From: Lachnospiraceae bacterium
GTDB taxonomy: Bacteria > Bacillota > Clostridia > Lachnospirales > Lachnospiraceae
Length of the DNA: 64,000 nucleotides
Assembly (NCBI GenBank): GCA_017446045.1
Contig: JAFSRP010000012.1
Span: 1 to 64,000, forward strand
Direction of reading: 5' to 3'
The number at the start of each line of letters is the position of its first letter. Position 1 is the stretch's first letter. Of the stretch, positions 1 to 8,296 are shown in pieces. Below the pieces are notes generated by a model. The model did no database searches, had not been told where the DNA came from, and saw nothing but the letters and a program-made list of their open reading frames with translations. The position numbers and the translations under genes were made by a program.

Positions 1-113
1 ACGACCGGCTATCCCCTCGAAAAAAGATCGATGGTTCGATCCCGACATGGGGTGATGCGATCGTCTGGAATGAGTTCCATAAGTCTGCTCAATACCCTGA
101 ATTATGGAACTAG
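1..113 (+). CDS. possible C-terminal end of an unidentified protein (partial)
   Basis: The third reading frame is open from the window edge to a TAG at 111-113 and would encode 36 residues with a plausible composition, including a GDAIVWNEF segment. No family is recognised. The stop falls inside a 10-bp inverted repeat (73-82 with 102-111), as might be expected at a gene end. The two other forward frames are also open for part of this stretch, so the choice of frame is uncertain. Sequence upstream of the window would settle it. Confidence 0.25.
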   Translation, partial: DRLSPRKKIDGSIPTWGDAIVWNEFHKSAQYPELWN

Positions 114-437
114 AAAACAACACTTTTTGTCCTATAACCCCTTTTTTATGCACTTGCCGGCAAGATGTGGACAAGAACAGGGTATTAAGTAAGGATCTTC
201 CCTGCCATTACAGCTCATCAAAAAAGGACCGGTCCTTACTATCCGTGCGATAAGCAGATCGTTTCGACCAGAACTGCGATGCAGGATGGTAGAAGCATAA
301 GAGAGAAGACCAAGAGGGATGCATAAAAACTGATGGTATACGGCTTCGGATTAGTTTATAATGTGGACAGGCGGCGAAATCAGGAAATGATCCATATCCT
401 GACATGCGTCAGATCAGTTTGAAAGGAGCGTATCTAT
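114..437. other. intergenic region upstream of the DUF937-like gene
   Basis: No convincing gene was found. The stretch holds two perfect DNA palindromes, a 12-mer at 153-164 (CTTGCC/GGCAAG) and a 14-mer at 224-237 (AAGGACC/GGTCCTT), either of which could be a protein-binding site. The ribosome binding site AAAGGAG of the next gene lies near 421-427. A short minus-strand frame inside it has no ribosome binding site and was left out. Confidence 0.3.
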
Positions 438-1316
438 ATGAATTTATTGAGTTTGTTGCTTCGTATCATGACTTCCAAGGCAGCGATCAGCGCGCTTTCG
501 GGGAAAGCCGGCAGCTCGTCCAAGCAGACCTCTCTGCTGATCTCGCTTGCTATTCCGATACTGCTTAAATATCTTACCGGTAATGCTTCTTCCCAAAGCG
601 GCGCGAGCTCCCTGCTAGGCGCGCTGATGCAGCACACCAGCAAAAAATCCATGGCTGCACAGCTGCAGGATGCGGACGAAGAGGACGGAAGCAAGATCAT
701 CAGCCATATCCTGGGCGATGATACTTCAGCTGTTATCAGCCAGCTGTCGCAACAGACAGGAATGTCTGAAGATATGGTTTCCATACTCCTCGACAGTATG
801 GCACCGGGTCTGATGAGCGGACTGTCTGCGGCCGCTTCCACGGCTTCCGCTTCGGAAAGCAGTACGGGTGCGGATCATGTGGATTTTACGGATCTGTTCA
901 ATACGTTCGAACCGGAGCCTCAGAGCCAGGAACAACCTTCCTCTGATTTCGGCGGCCTTGGGCTCCTGGGCACCCTTTTGGGCCTGGGCAGCAGTACAGG
1001 GACATCCGGCGGCAGTGCAGGCACATTCGGGGCTTCCGGAAACCAGTCCGGTACCTTTAACCCGTTCGGTGGCAGTCAGTCAGGTGCCATAAATCCGTTC
1101 GGCGGCAGTGCAGGCACATCCGGGGTTTCCGGAAACCAGTCCGGTACCATCAACCCATTCGGCAGCGGCCAGTCCGGTACCATCAACCCATTCGGCGGCG
1201 GTCAGTCCGGAACCACCGGCAGCGATCCCATGATCGATCTCTTTTCCGGGTCCTCCCAGGGAGATTACAACGGCAGTTCATTGCTGGATTCCCTGATGGC
1301 CATTATGAGGAAGTAA
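438..1316 (+). CDS. DUF937-like protein with C-terminal NPF/Gly-Ser repeats
   Basis: The protein has 292 residues. The first ~135 residues are helical and resemble the DUF937 (YidB-like) family: a leucine-rich N-terminus, then a repeat with 'SQQTGMSEDMV' and 'LLDSMAPGLM'. No enzymatic function is established for that family. From about residue 160 the chain becomes Gly/Ser/Thr-rich low-complexity sequence with four copies of a QSG(T/A)(I/F)NPFG unit (NPF at residues 208, 219, 239 and 250). The end 'SSLLDSLMAIM' is helical again. There is no signal peptide, so a cytoplasmic protein is likely. The start is set by AAAGGAG about 11 bases upstream. Function unknown. Confidence 0.75.
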   Translation: MNLLSLLLRIMTSKAAISALSGKAGSSSKQTSLLISLAIPILLKYLTGNASSQSGASSLLGALMQHTSKKSMAAQLQDADEEDGSKIISHILGDDTSAVISQLSQQTGMSEDMVSILLDSMAPGLMSGLSAAASTASASESSTGADHVDFTDLFNTFEPEPQSQEQPSSDFGGLGLLGTLLGLGSSTGTSGGSAGTFGASGNQSGTFNPFGGSQSGAINPFGGSAGTSGVSGNQSGTINPFGSGQSGTINPFGGGQSGTTGSDPMIDLFSGSSQGDYNGSSLLDSLMAIMRK

Positions 1317-1466
1317 GGCTCAAGCCCATGATTTGATTTTATATACCGGGGCAGTCGTGCCGCAGATGAGTCCTCTGTGTCAAAGTGTCAGGGTGTCAGA
1401 TGCACATCATGAACATAGCCGTGCGTTTTCGGTAAATGGGCACGGCATGTCAATATCGACGAAAAA

Positions 1467-1550
1467 TCCCCTGGAATATCGGATATTTCAAAACGAGAGA
1501 CAGCGTTTCTCTCAGATGTAACAAATCGATAATCCAGGGGAGATTTTTTC
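1467..1550 (+). terminator. nested inverted repeat with T-run, probable terminator
   Basis: TCCCCTGGA (1467-1475) pairs perfectly with TCCAGGGGA (1533-1541) and is followed by a T-run at 1544-1549. A second perfect hairpin, GAGAGA/TCTCTC (1495-1500 with 1508-1513), sits inside the loop. The structure is ~150 bases beyond the end of the DUF937-like gene. It is larger than a typical intrinsic terminator, so it could also be a small structured RNA. Confidence 0.45.
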
Positions 1551-1585
1551 GGATTATTTCACTTGATCCATAAGCATTCACGATC

Positions 1586-1759
1586 CCGGTATACATGTGT
1601 ATACTGGGTTTTCATTTTACCTTTATATAAGTGAAATCCTCATTAGCCAGACCATGAGAATGTATACTGGATTTATGAAAAACGAAAAACGCGTGAAACA
1701 ACGTCTCTCAAAATGGAAATATTGAAAAATCGGTGTATATGGAAAACCGGTGTATACGG
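1586..1759. promoter_or_regulatory. array of TGTATAC half-sites, one as a 22-bp inverted repeat
   Basis: CCGGTATACA at 1586-1595 faces TGTATACTGG at 1598-1607, forming a near-perfect 22-bp inverted repeat. The same half-site, TGTATACTGG, recurs exactly at 1661-1670, and weaker versions occur near 1734 (TGTATATGG) and 1751 (TGTATACGG). This looks like an operator array for a dimeric regulator. The MerR gene starting at 2030 is the nearest candidate, but the distance is large for a classical MerR promoter. Confidence 0.35.
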
Positions 1760-2029
1760 CGGCTATCCCAAGGGCAGCTTCTGGAATACCGGTGTTGAAT
1801 ATGCCTCTCTACGAGGAAAACGGTTTATTGATATTTCTGAGTTAGTATCACCTTTCAGTCAGGTGTAATCATGCCTTAAAAGGATAAAGCTATGATCAGC
1901 TTAAATAAGGAAGAGCATAACAGTGGAACTTTTTCGGGAGAAAATGTTGAAACAGACGCTTGACTCTCACACTGTGGCAGGCATTAAGCTTGATGCGAGC
2001 TCAAAAAGACAGCAACAGGAGGTACCGCC

Positions 2030-2845
2030 ATGCTGAAAATAGGAGAATTTTCAAAACTGTCCAGAGTCAGTGTCAGAATGCTCCGTCACTATGATGAGAT
2101 CGGCCTTTTGAAACCGGCTGAAACAGATCGATTCACGGATTACCGCTATTACAGAGAGGACCAGCTCCTCGAGGCCGGACGCATTGCCGCCCTGAAGGAT
2201 ATGGGCTTTTCTCTTGCAGATATCATCAGGATCCTTGAAGTCTATGATGACCGTGAGAAACTGGAACAGTTCTTTCTTGCCCGGCAGGAGGAATTGGAAG
2301 CTTTATCAAAGGATACAGCATACAAGCTGACACTTCTGGACGCAGCCAGAAAAAGGCTGAGAAAGGAAGAAGACATGAGTTACAGTGTTACCCTAAAGAC
2401 TATCCCTGAGCGTTATGCAGCGACCATCCGGATGACCATTCCCCGCTATGAGGACGAGGGCATGATCTGGAGCAAGATGGCAGAAGAAACCTGCCAAATG
2501 GATCTCGTGGAGGACGATCCCTGCCTGTGTGCGGTGACCTATCTCGACGGCGAGTACAAGGAGGAAAATGTCGAAATGCTGGCCTGGAAAACCGTCAGAG
2601 GGAGCTATCCCGATACGGAGCATGTGAAATTCTGCACGCTTCCTGAAGTTACGGTAGCCAGCTGTACTTATCAGGGGAGCTATACCCAGATCACGGACGT
2701 CTACACTGCGGTGATCGCGTGGATGGAATCGAACGGCTACGAACCCGCTGAGCCGATGTTCAATATTTACCACGTCAGTCCGCACGAGACGCAGAACCCG
2801 GATGAGTTCGTAACAGAGATCTGTTATCCGGTCAGGAAGAAATAA
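2030..2845 (+). CDS. MerR-family regulator with GyrI-like effector domain
   Basis: This is a 271-residue BmrR-type transcription activator. Residues 1-70 form the winged helix-turn-helix of the MerR family ('IGEFSKLSRVSVRMLRHYDEIGLL' region and the RYY turn). A dimerisation helix follows (about 75-115), then a GyrI-like (AraC effector-binding) domain from about residue 116 to the end that would bind a small hydrophobic or cationic ligand. The start has a strong AGGAGG upstream. The next gene, 28 bases on, encodes a free-standing GyrI-like protein, so the pair probably forms a ligand-sensing operon. Regulators of this type usually control an efflux pump or their own operon; no pump is adjacent. 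Confidence 0.9.
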   Translation: MLKIGEFSKLSRVSVRMLRHYDEIGLLKPAETDRFTDYRYYREDQLLEAGRIAALKDMGFSLADIIRILEVYDDREKLEQFFLARQEELEALSKDTAYKLTLLDAARKRLRKEEDMSYSVTLKTIPERYAATIRMTIPRYEDEGMIWSKMAEETCQMDLVEDDPCLCAVTYLDGEYKEENVEMLAWKTVRGSYPDTEHVKFCTLPEVTVASCTYQGSYTQITDVYTAVIAWMESNGYEPAEPMFNIYHVSPHETQNPDEFVTEICYPVRKK

Positions 2846-2873
2846 GAAAACGATAGGTTCGGAGGAAAGAGCA

Positions 2874-3506
2874 ATGGCATTTGATTTCAGAAAGGAATAT
2901 AAAGAATTCTATATGCCTAAGAATACGCCCGGCATCGTAAATGTTCCGTCCATGAATTATATAGCGGTCCGGGGACAAGGTGATCCCAATCAGGAGGATG
3001 GCGAGTACAAGCAGTCCATCGGATTGCTGTATGGCATTGCCTATACCCTTAAGATGAGCAAAAAGGGTGATCACCGTATTGAAGGATATTACGATTATGT
3101 CGTGCCTCCGCTGGAGGGCTTTTGGTGGCAGGACGGTGTCCGGGGCATTGACTACGCACATAAGGACGACTTCAGATGGATCTCTGTTATTCGTTTGCCG
3201 GATTTTGTAACTGCGTACGATCTCTCATGGGCGGTCGATGAGGCAGCAAGAAAAAAGAAATCAGACTTCTCCAGGGTGGAGTTTCTGACTTATAATGAGG
3301 GTCTGTGTGTTCAGTGCATGCATATAGGTTCCTATGATGATGAACCTGTGACAGTTGCCGGAATGCATGAGTACATGGAGGCGCAGGGATATGTTTTGGA
3401 TATAACAGAACAGCGGATGCACCATGAGATCTACCTGAGCGATGCCCGAAAAGTGGCTCCCGGGAAGCTGAAAACGGTGATACGACATCCGATCAGGAAT
3501 GGATAA
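2874..3506 (+). CDS. GyrI-like small-molecule-binding protein
   Basis: This 210-residue protein is of the stand-alone GyrI-like type: 'NVPSMNYIAVRGQGDPN' near the N-terminus, 'YYDYVVPPLEGFWW' in the middle, and 'FLTYNEGLCVQCMHIGSYDDEP' before the C-terminal half. Members bind small molecules in a hydrophobic cleft, and some hydrolyse reactive compounds. AGGAAAG lies just upstream of the start. It follows the MerR/GyrI regulator closely, which supports co-transcription and a shared ligand. The specific ligand cannot be read from sequence. Confidence 0.85.
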   Translation: MAFDFRKEYKEFYMPKNTPGIVNVPSMNYIAVRGQGDPNQEDGEYKQSIGLLYGIAYTLKMSKKGDHRIEGYYDYVVPPLEGFWWQDGVRGIDYAHKDDFRWISVIRLPDFVTAYDLSWAVDEAARKKKSDFSRVEFLTYNEGLCVQCMHIGSYDDEPVTVAGMHEYMEAQGYVLDITEQRMHHEIYLSDARKVAPGKLKTVIRHPIRNG

Positions 3507-3533
3507 GTTCTCTAAGCACTATACGGTCGTTAC

Positions 3534-4037
3534 TTACTGCGTGACGATACTGCAGACCCTGACTGCCAGGATCCCCATCACTGTTCCGAGGATCGCGCCG
3601 GCGAGGACATCTGTAGGAAAATGCAGGAACAGATACATTCTGCTGAACGCGATCAAGGCAGCAAGGAGATATGCCGCCAGTCCGGCTTTCTTATGATTCA
3701 GGAAAATGCCGGTGGCGGCTCCGAAGGATACTCCGGAATGCGTCGAGGGAAACGAAAAACTGGTGGGCGGGGACACCAACAGTGCAAATGTCTGGTCGAT
3801 CTGGCACGGCCGCGGACGTGCAAACAGATTTTTCAGAAGCAGCTCGCCGACAACATTTACTGCTGCGAACGAAATGAGAACGGCAGCCCCTGTTTTCCGG
3901 GTTTTTTTGAAAAGAAGAAGGAATACGCCGACAAATACCCAGACCTCTCCGTACGAACCGGCGACCTTCGTCAGCCCCAGAAAGAAGCTGTCTAAAAGGC
4001 CGGAACGAGGGATCGCATAAAGCCAGGTGAATTCCAT
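3534..4037 (-). CDS. PAP2-family membrane phosphatase
   Basis: This 167-residue membrane protein carries the three acid phosphatase motifs in order: K69-x6-R76-P77, P97-S-T-H100 and S132-R133-x5-H139-x3-D143. Five or six hydrophobic segments surround them. The family dephosphorylates lipid pyrophosphates or phosphatidic/phosphatidylglycerol phosphates at the outer membrane face; the exact lipid is unknown. The start at 4037 was chosen because GGAGGAG lies immediately upstream, whereas the in-frame ATG at 4058 has no such site. Its 3' end converges on the GyrI-like gene with only 27 bases between them. Confidence 0.88.
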   Translation of the reverse strand: MEFTWLYAIPRSGLLDSFFLGLTKVAGSYGEVWVFVGVFLLLFKKTRKTGAAVLISFAAVNVVGELLLKNLFARPRPCQIDQTFALLVSPPTSFSFPSTHSGVSFGAATGIFLNHKKAGLAAYLLAALIAFSRMYLFLHFPTDVLAGAILGTVMGILAVRVCSIVTQ

Positions 4038-4117
4038 TAACTCTCCTCCAAAGAACATATGTTATCCGTCATTATATCATGGATCCGGAGCCTCTGACAC
4101 AAAGGATCCGATAAACC

Positions 4118-4163
4118 AAAAGCGGCTCTCCGGACGGGATGATACCCGGACAGGAGCCGCTTT
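4118..4163 (-). terminator. intrinsic terminator after the wall-binding protein gene
   Basis: AAAGCGGCTC (4118-4127) pairs perfectly with GAGCCGCTTT (4154-4163), with further pairing of CCGG inside. On the minus strand a short T-rich stretch follows. It separates the wall-binding protein gene from the PAP2 gene. Confidence 0.65.
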
Positions 4164-4208
4164 GACTATCATTGAATTCTCTATGCCTTTTTCTCTTTCG
4201 GGATCACA

Positions 4209-4844
4209 TCAATAGGATTTCGTACCGTACGCTCTGCCATTTACCATATAAGTGATCCGCAGATAGACATGCTGTCCGTATGCCTGGGAAAGAGGATCCA
4301 TTGTCTCAGGAAGAGTTTCCTTCAGTACAGCATCCATCAGGGAAACATACAGTGATTCATAGCCCGCCGCTTCGCCATCAATGATATTGAGCGTCATCAC
4401 GATGGTATTATTGTTTTCACCGTGAATATCAACAAGCTGAACTGTTTCATCGGCGCTTCCGATAAAGCCCTGTCGGAACCCTTCAACGATCTCGTCAAAG
4501 GGCATAGCAGCAGCCTGCGCTGTCTGCGGACCGACACCCGGGATCCATTTGCCATCCGCTCCGACCTGATAGCCATCCGGTGTGATGGTACTCATCAGCA
4601 TAGCTCCCGTCGGCCCGAGGTAGTACTGTCCCTCAACCCAGGTATCATGCAGCATGACGCCGTCCGCTCCGAAATAGTACCACTGGCCGTCAGTATCCTG
4701 CATCCAGGAATTTGTGACATATGTACCGTTGTCATTGAGATAACGCCATCCGCTCTCGTAGGAGCCGGTCCAGGTGCCTGCATAGGCGGCGATCCCCAGA
4801 ATAAGGGTTAGAATGATCGAAGTGATAAAAAGTCTGCGTTTCAT
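4209..4844 (-). CDS. secreted cell-wall-binding repeat protein
   Basis: The 211-residue product starts with a Sec signal peptide (KRR, hydrophobic core, AYA-type cleavage near residue 22). Residues about 28-105 hold three to four choline-binding-like wall repeats (GWRYLNDNGT, 'DGQWYYFGADGVM', 'GQYYLGPTGAM') ending in a TPDGYQVGADGKWIPG cap. The C-terminal ~95 residues are an unassigned domain, perhaps sensing or binding at the surface. The start at 4844 has GGGAGG upstream; a longer start 33 bases earlier lacks one. The cap module recurs in the proteins at 36068 and 54803. Confidence 0.8.
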   Translation of the reverse strand: MKRRLFITSIILTLILGIAAYAGTWTGSYESGWRYLNDNGTYVTNSWMQDTDGQWYYFGADGVMLHDTWVEGQYYLGPTGAMLMSTITPDGYQVGADGKWIPGVGPQTAQAAAMPFDEIVEGFRQGFIGSADETVQLVDIHGENNNTIVMTLNIIDGEAAGYESLYVSLMDAVLKETLPETMDPLSQAYGQHVYLRITYMVNGRAYGTKSY

Positions 4845-4992
4845 GGTATACCTCCCTACTGTTACAAACAGAATCATAACTGATAACTATTTTAACAGCT
4901 AATAACAGGTATGGAAAGTAGCGTGGATGAATAAAACATGAAGGATGCAAAGATCTGAAGCTGAAACTATTACAAATTCATTATCTTTTTAT

Positions 4993-5029
4993 GAGCGGTA
5001 ATCCCATAGATTGAGATTGCCGCTCTTTT
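4993..5029 (+). terminator. hairpin with T-run upstream of the sugar operon
   Basis: GAGCGGTAATC (4993-5003) pairs with GATTGCCGCTC (5015-5025), with one G-U pair, and TTTTA follows. No plus-strand gene lies upstream. It either attenuates transcription into the operon at 5125 or shields it from readthrough. The 3' arm overlaps the -35 region of the promoter listed next. Confidence 0.5.
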
Positions 5030-5039
5030 ATGCTACTAT
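5011..5039 (+). promoter_or_regulatory. promoter of the sugar operon
   Basis: TTGAGA (5011-5016) and TACTAT (5034-5039) are 17 bases apart, with a TGC extended -10 element just before the -10 box. Transcription would start near 5046. A small 6-bp hairpin, AGTGCC/GGCACT, at 5082-5100 lies in the leader just before the ribosome binding site. Confidence 0.45.
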
Positions 5040-5124
5040 ATATTGAAGGTGTACTCTTTAAGCCTTGCGAGTATGATATTCAGTGCCTGTATCGGGCACT
5101 TATCACCCTGAAAGGAGATCTCTC

Positions 5125-7335
5125 GTGAAGATTAAACTGGCGGCATATGTCGCGAAACTGATGGTCAGCCACGGTATCACCCAGTGCTTTTCCATTACCG
5201 GCGGCGGAGCTATGCATCTGAATGATGGTTTCGGCCATGAGCCGGGCCTCCGTACCCTGTATATGCATCATGAGCAGTCCTGCGCTATTGCGGCGGAAAG
5301 CTATGCCCGCATTTATAATAAACCTGCACTGCTTTGTGTGACCACAGGTCCCGGCGGAACCAATGCCATTACCGGCGTGGTAGGCGCATGGCTGGATTCT
5401 ATTCCCATGGTCGTGATCTCCGGCCAGGTCCGTTATGACAACACAGCCCGCTGGTCAGGTGTCGGCATCCGCTCGATGGGAGACCAGGAGTTTGACATTA
5501 CCCGCAGCATCGACTGTATGACAAAGTATTCAAAGATGGTGCTGGATCCCATGTCGATCCGCTATGAAGTGGAGAAGTGCATCTGGCTCTGCCAGACCGG
5601 GCGGCCGGGTCCCTGCTGGCTTGATATTCCGGTGGATATCCAGGGCACTTTTATTGAGGATACGGGACTGCGCGGATTTGATCCCGAGAAATACCTTCAG
5701 GAGGTGCAGACCGAGCTCGACCGCATCGACGAGGATGAGGAACTTGCCCACAGGGGCGCGCGTTCCAAGTATGCCAATGCCGACATGCGCGACCCGCTGC
5801 TCAACATTTCTTTCCGCAAGCAGCGCTACCAGTCCCGTCCGGGCCATATCGACAAGACCTCCCCGGTCATTTCCGAGATCCTGGACAAGATCACACGCTC
5901 CCACAGGCCCATTTTCTATACGGGCAACGGCATCCGGATCGCAGGCGCGGAGGACCTTTTCCTGAAGGTGGCGGACCGCCTGGGCATCCCGGTGGTCGTC
6001 GGCTGGAACGCGACGGACATCATTCCTTCGGACCATCCGCTTAAAGCCGGACAGCCCGGCGGACGAGGGGATCGTCCGGGCAATTTCGCGGTTCAGAACG
6101 CGGACTTTATCCTGTCGATCGGCTCCCGCTTAAGTATCCGGCAGGTGGGATATAATTTCACGACCTGGGCAAGAGAGGCTTTTACCATCGTCTGCGATAT
6201 CGACGAAGAGGAACTCAAGAAGCCGTCGGTACACATCGATGTTCCGATCCATGCAGATGCATGGGAGCTTCTGAAGGCGCTGGATGAGCGTCTGGACGAG
6301 CTGGGCATCGGCGGCCACGGCGGCGCGTTCCGCAATACAGAGACGCTGCGCCGGATCGGCTATGAGAATGGATGCTGTCTGTTCGACGGCGGCACCGGCA
6401 AGGACGGACGCAACTGGAGACAGCAATGTGCATACTGGATGAAGAAGTATGATCCCTTCCAGCCTAAGTTCCTGGAACACGGGGACGAGGAGGCGACCAA
6501 TGTTTATGCTTTCCTGCGGACATTGAGCGAAAAGCTCGCACCGGGCCAGGTGACGGTCACGGGCAACGGCTCCCCCTGTGTTGCAGGCGCCCAGGTATAT
6601 AAGATCAAGGATGGTTCACGTTTTATTTCTCAGGATGCCATTGCCAGCATGGGGTATGACCTTCCGGCGGCGATCGGTGCCTGCGTAGCCTGCCATAGTG
6701 TTTCCGGCAAAACGTATCCCATCAACTATTATGGGGGAGAGGATCATGACGAGCGCCTGGTAGAGGATAAGGTGCATGCCATCGGGGAGCAGGAGACAGC
6801 CCGCATGAGGAACCCGGAGTGGAGCGGTATCCATGAGCATTATCCGGCGTATTATCAGTACGATGTGATCTGTACAACGGGAGACGGATCGATCATGATG
6901 AATCTGCAGGAACTGCAGACGATCGCCAGCCATAAAATGCCGATCAAGATCTTCCTGATCAATAACGGAGGCTATCACAGCATCCGCCAGACGCAGAACA
7001 ACATTTTCAACGGGGCACCGCTGGTCGGGATCGGCGTAGACAGCTTTGACCTCAGTTTTCCGGAATTCGAGCGCATCGCGGATGCTTTTGGTATTGCCTA
7101 CCGCAGGATCGAGCATAATTCGGAAATGGAGACGGTCATCACCGAGGCGCTTCGTTTCCGCGGACCGCTGATCTGTGAAGTGATCGTTTCCCTGGATCAG
7201 CCTTTTGAACCGGGCTCCGCTGTCAAAAAGCATCCGGATGGATCGTTAAGCAGTCCGCCGCTCGAGGATATGAAGCCTTTCCTGCCGACTGAAGAGCTGA
7301 AGAGCCAGATGTTCATTCCGTTGGTGGAAGAGTAA
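5125..7335 (+). CDS. ThDP-dependent acetolactate-synthase-like enzyme with insertions
   Basis: This 736-residue enzyme belongs to the acetolactate synthase/pyruvate decarboxylase superfamily. The catalytic Glu is E50 in 'MHHEQSCAIAAE', and the metal/ThDP motif runs from G586-D587-G588 to N613-N614. The family is normally 550-600 residues. The excess includes a stretch around residues 545-585, between 'GYDLPAAIGA' and the GDGS motif, that has no counterpart in acetolactate synthase. The GTG start at 5125 follows AAAGGAGA. It is the first gene of a five-gene sugar-type operon, so it may transfer a two-carbon unit from pyruvate onto a keto-sugar, as YerE does in yersiniose synthesis. That role is inference; no dedicated branched-chain amino acid genes are nearby. 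Confidence 0.88.
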   Translation: MKIKLAAYVAKLMVSHGITQCFSITGGGAMHLNDGFGHEPGLRTLYMHHEQSCAIAAESYARIYNKPALLCVTTGPGGTNAITGVVGAWLDSIPMVVISGQVRYDNTARWSGVGIRSMGDQEFDITRSIDCMTKYSKMVLDPMSIRYEVEKCIWLCQTGRPGPCWLDIPVDIQGTFIEDTGLRGFDPEKYLQEVQTELDRIDEDEELAHRGARSKYANADMRDPLLNISFRKQRYQSRPGHIDKTSPVISEILDKITRSHRPIFYTGNGIRIAGAEDLFLKVADRLGIPVVVGWNATDIIPSDHPLKAGQPGGRGDRPGNFAVQNADFILSIGSRLSIRQVGYNFTTWAREAFTIVCDIDEEELKKPSVHIDVPIHADAWELLKALDERLDELGIGGHGGAFRNTETLRRIGYENGCCLFDGGTGKDGRNWRQQCAYWMKKYDPFQPKFLEHGDEEATNVYAFLRTLSEKLAPGQVTVTGNGSPCVAGAQVYKIKDGSRFISQDAIASMGYDLPAAIGACVACHSVSGKTYPINYYGGEDHDERLVEDKVHAIGEQETARMRNPEWSGIHEHYPAYYQYDVICTTGDGSIMMNLQELQTIASHKMPIKIFLINNGGYHSIRQTQNNIFNGAPLVGIGVDSFDLSFPEFERIADAFGIAYRRIEHNSEMETVITEALRFRGPLICEVIVSLDQPFEPGSAVKKHPDGSLSSPPLEDMKPFLPTEELKSQMFIPLVEE

Positions 7336-7367
7336 GGGGAGAGCCTCCCATTCATCAGGAGCGTATT

Positions 7368-8267
7368 ATGCACATCATTGTTACGGGTGCGTCGAGTTTT
7401 CTGGGACGTGCCGTAGTTGAAAAACTGAAGGAACACGGACACCGGCTCACCGCCTTCCGGCACAGCTTCAATGAGGCACCGCCCGGAGAAGTACCGACTG
7501 CCGCGGATGTCTGGGTGCATTTTGCCTGGGCAGGCGCAGGTTCCGCAGGCCGCTCCGATCCGGACATCCAGAAATACAACCTGGATATGTCGCTGGATGC
7601 CGTGGCAAAGGCGATCGAATCGGGCTGCCGTAAGTTTGTGTTCGCGGGATCACAGGCGGAGTATGGCCATGCACAGGACGGCGGTCCGAAGAAGGAAGAC
7701 GGGCCTGTCGCGCCGGTCAGCGAGTACGGCGTAGCCAAGGAGCTGTTTTCCCACATGGCAGAGACCATGATCGATGGATACAACCGTTCCGAGCAGTGTA
7801 TGCGTCCGATGCGTTATGTACATATGCGCCTCTTTTCGGTATACGGTCCGGGTGATCACAGCTCCTCGCTCGTGTCGTCACTGATCCGAAGCCTTCGGGA
7901 AGGGGAGGGCGTGGACCTTGGCCCGTGTACGCAGCAGTGGAATTATCTGTATATTGATGATGCCGCGGATGCGGTCGCCATTCTTTGTGAGAAATTCACC
8001 GGCGGCATTTATAACGTCGGAAGCCGGGATACACGTCCGTTGAAGGACTATGTCCGCGAGCTGGCGGAGATCGTGTCTGAAACCATGAGCGGCAACGCTG
8101 CGGATGCGTCGCGTTTCCTTCGTTTCGGTGCCCGTCCGGACAATGCGGAAGGTCCTGCGGATCTGAGTCCGGATATTACGAAGCTCAGCCTGATGGGATT
8201 TGAGCCAAAGGTGTGTTTTGCGGAAGGGATACGGCGCATGATCGGATCCCCGGACCGCATAGGATAA
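7368..8267 (+). CDS. NAD-dependent epimerase/dehydratase (extended SDR)
   Basis: This 299-residue protein has the extended SDR fold. The dinucleotide motif is G-A-S-S-F-L-G at residues 7-13, the active-site serine region is 'FAGSQAEYG', and the catalytic Tyr/Lys pair is in 'YGVAK'. The segment 'QWNYLYIDDAADAV' is typical of sugar-nucleotide epimerases and 4-ketoreductases such as the CDP-abequose synthase group. It should act on an NDP-sugar as an epimerase, dehydratase or ketoreductase. It lies 32 bases after the ThDP enzyme with AGGAG upstream and is clearly in the same operon. The substrate cannot be assigned. Confidence 0.87.
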   Translation: MHIIVTGASSFLGRAVVEKLKEHGHRLTAFRHSFNEAPPGEVPTAADVWVHFAWAGAGSAGRSDPDIQKYNLDMSLDAVAKAIESGCRKFVFAGSQAEYGHAQDGGPKKEDGPVAPVSEYGVAKELFSHMAETMIDGYNRSEQCMRPMRYVHMRLFSVYGPGDHSSSLVSSLIRSLREGEGVDLGPCTQQWNYLYIDDAADAVAILCEKFTGGIYNVGSRDTRPLKDYVRELAEIVSETMSGNAADASRFLRFGARPDNAEGPADLSPDITKLSLMGFEPKVCFAEGIRRMIGSPDRIG

Positions 8268-8296
8268 ATGGATCACCATAGGGCAGGGATATATAA

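Larger units (their letters stand above)
1317..2029. other. long intergenic region with inverted repeats, upstream of the MerR gene
   Basis: About 700 bases without a credible gene. It contains a large nested inverted repeat (1467-1541) and a series of TGTATAC-type motifs (1586-1759), both listed separately. A 51-codon frame at 1713-1868 (ending in GKRFIDISELVSP...) is open but lacks a ribosome binding site. It could be a gene remnant. Confidence 0.4.

Noticed and set aside
20..60. A GGTTCGATCCCG segment resembling a tRNA T-arm
   Set aside because: The flanking bases do not form a T-stem (GATGG against CCGAC), and no acceptor or anticodon stem fits.
1333..1521. A 62-codon open frame after the DUF937-like gene
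   Set aside because: No ribosome binding site; it runs through the nested hairpin and has no protein-like pattern.
1713..1868. A 51-codon open frame ending in a protein-like segment (FIDISELVSP)
   Set aside because: No ribosome binding site and no recognised family; it may be a decayed gene, but the evidence is too weak for a feature.
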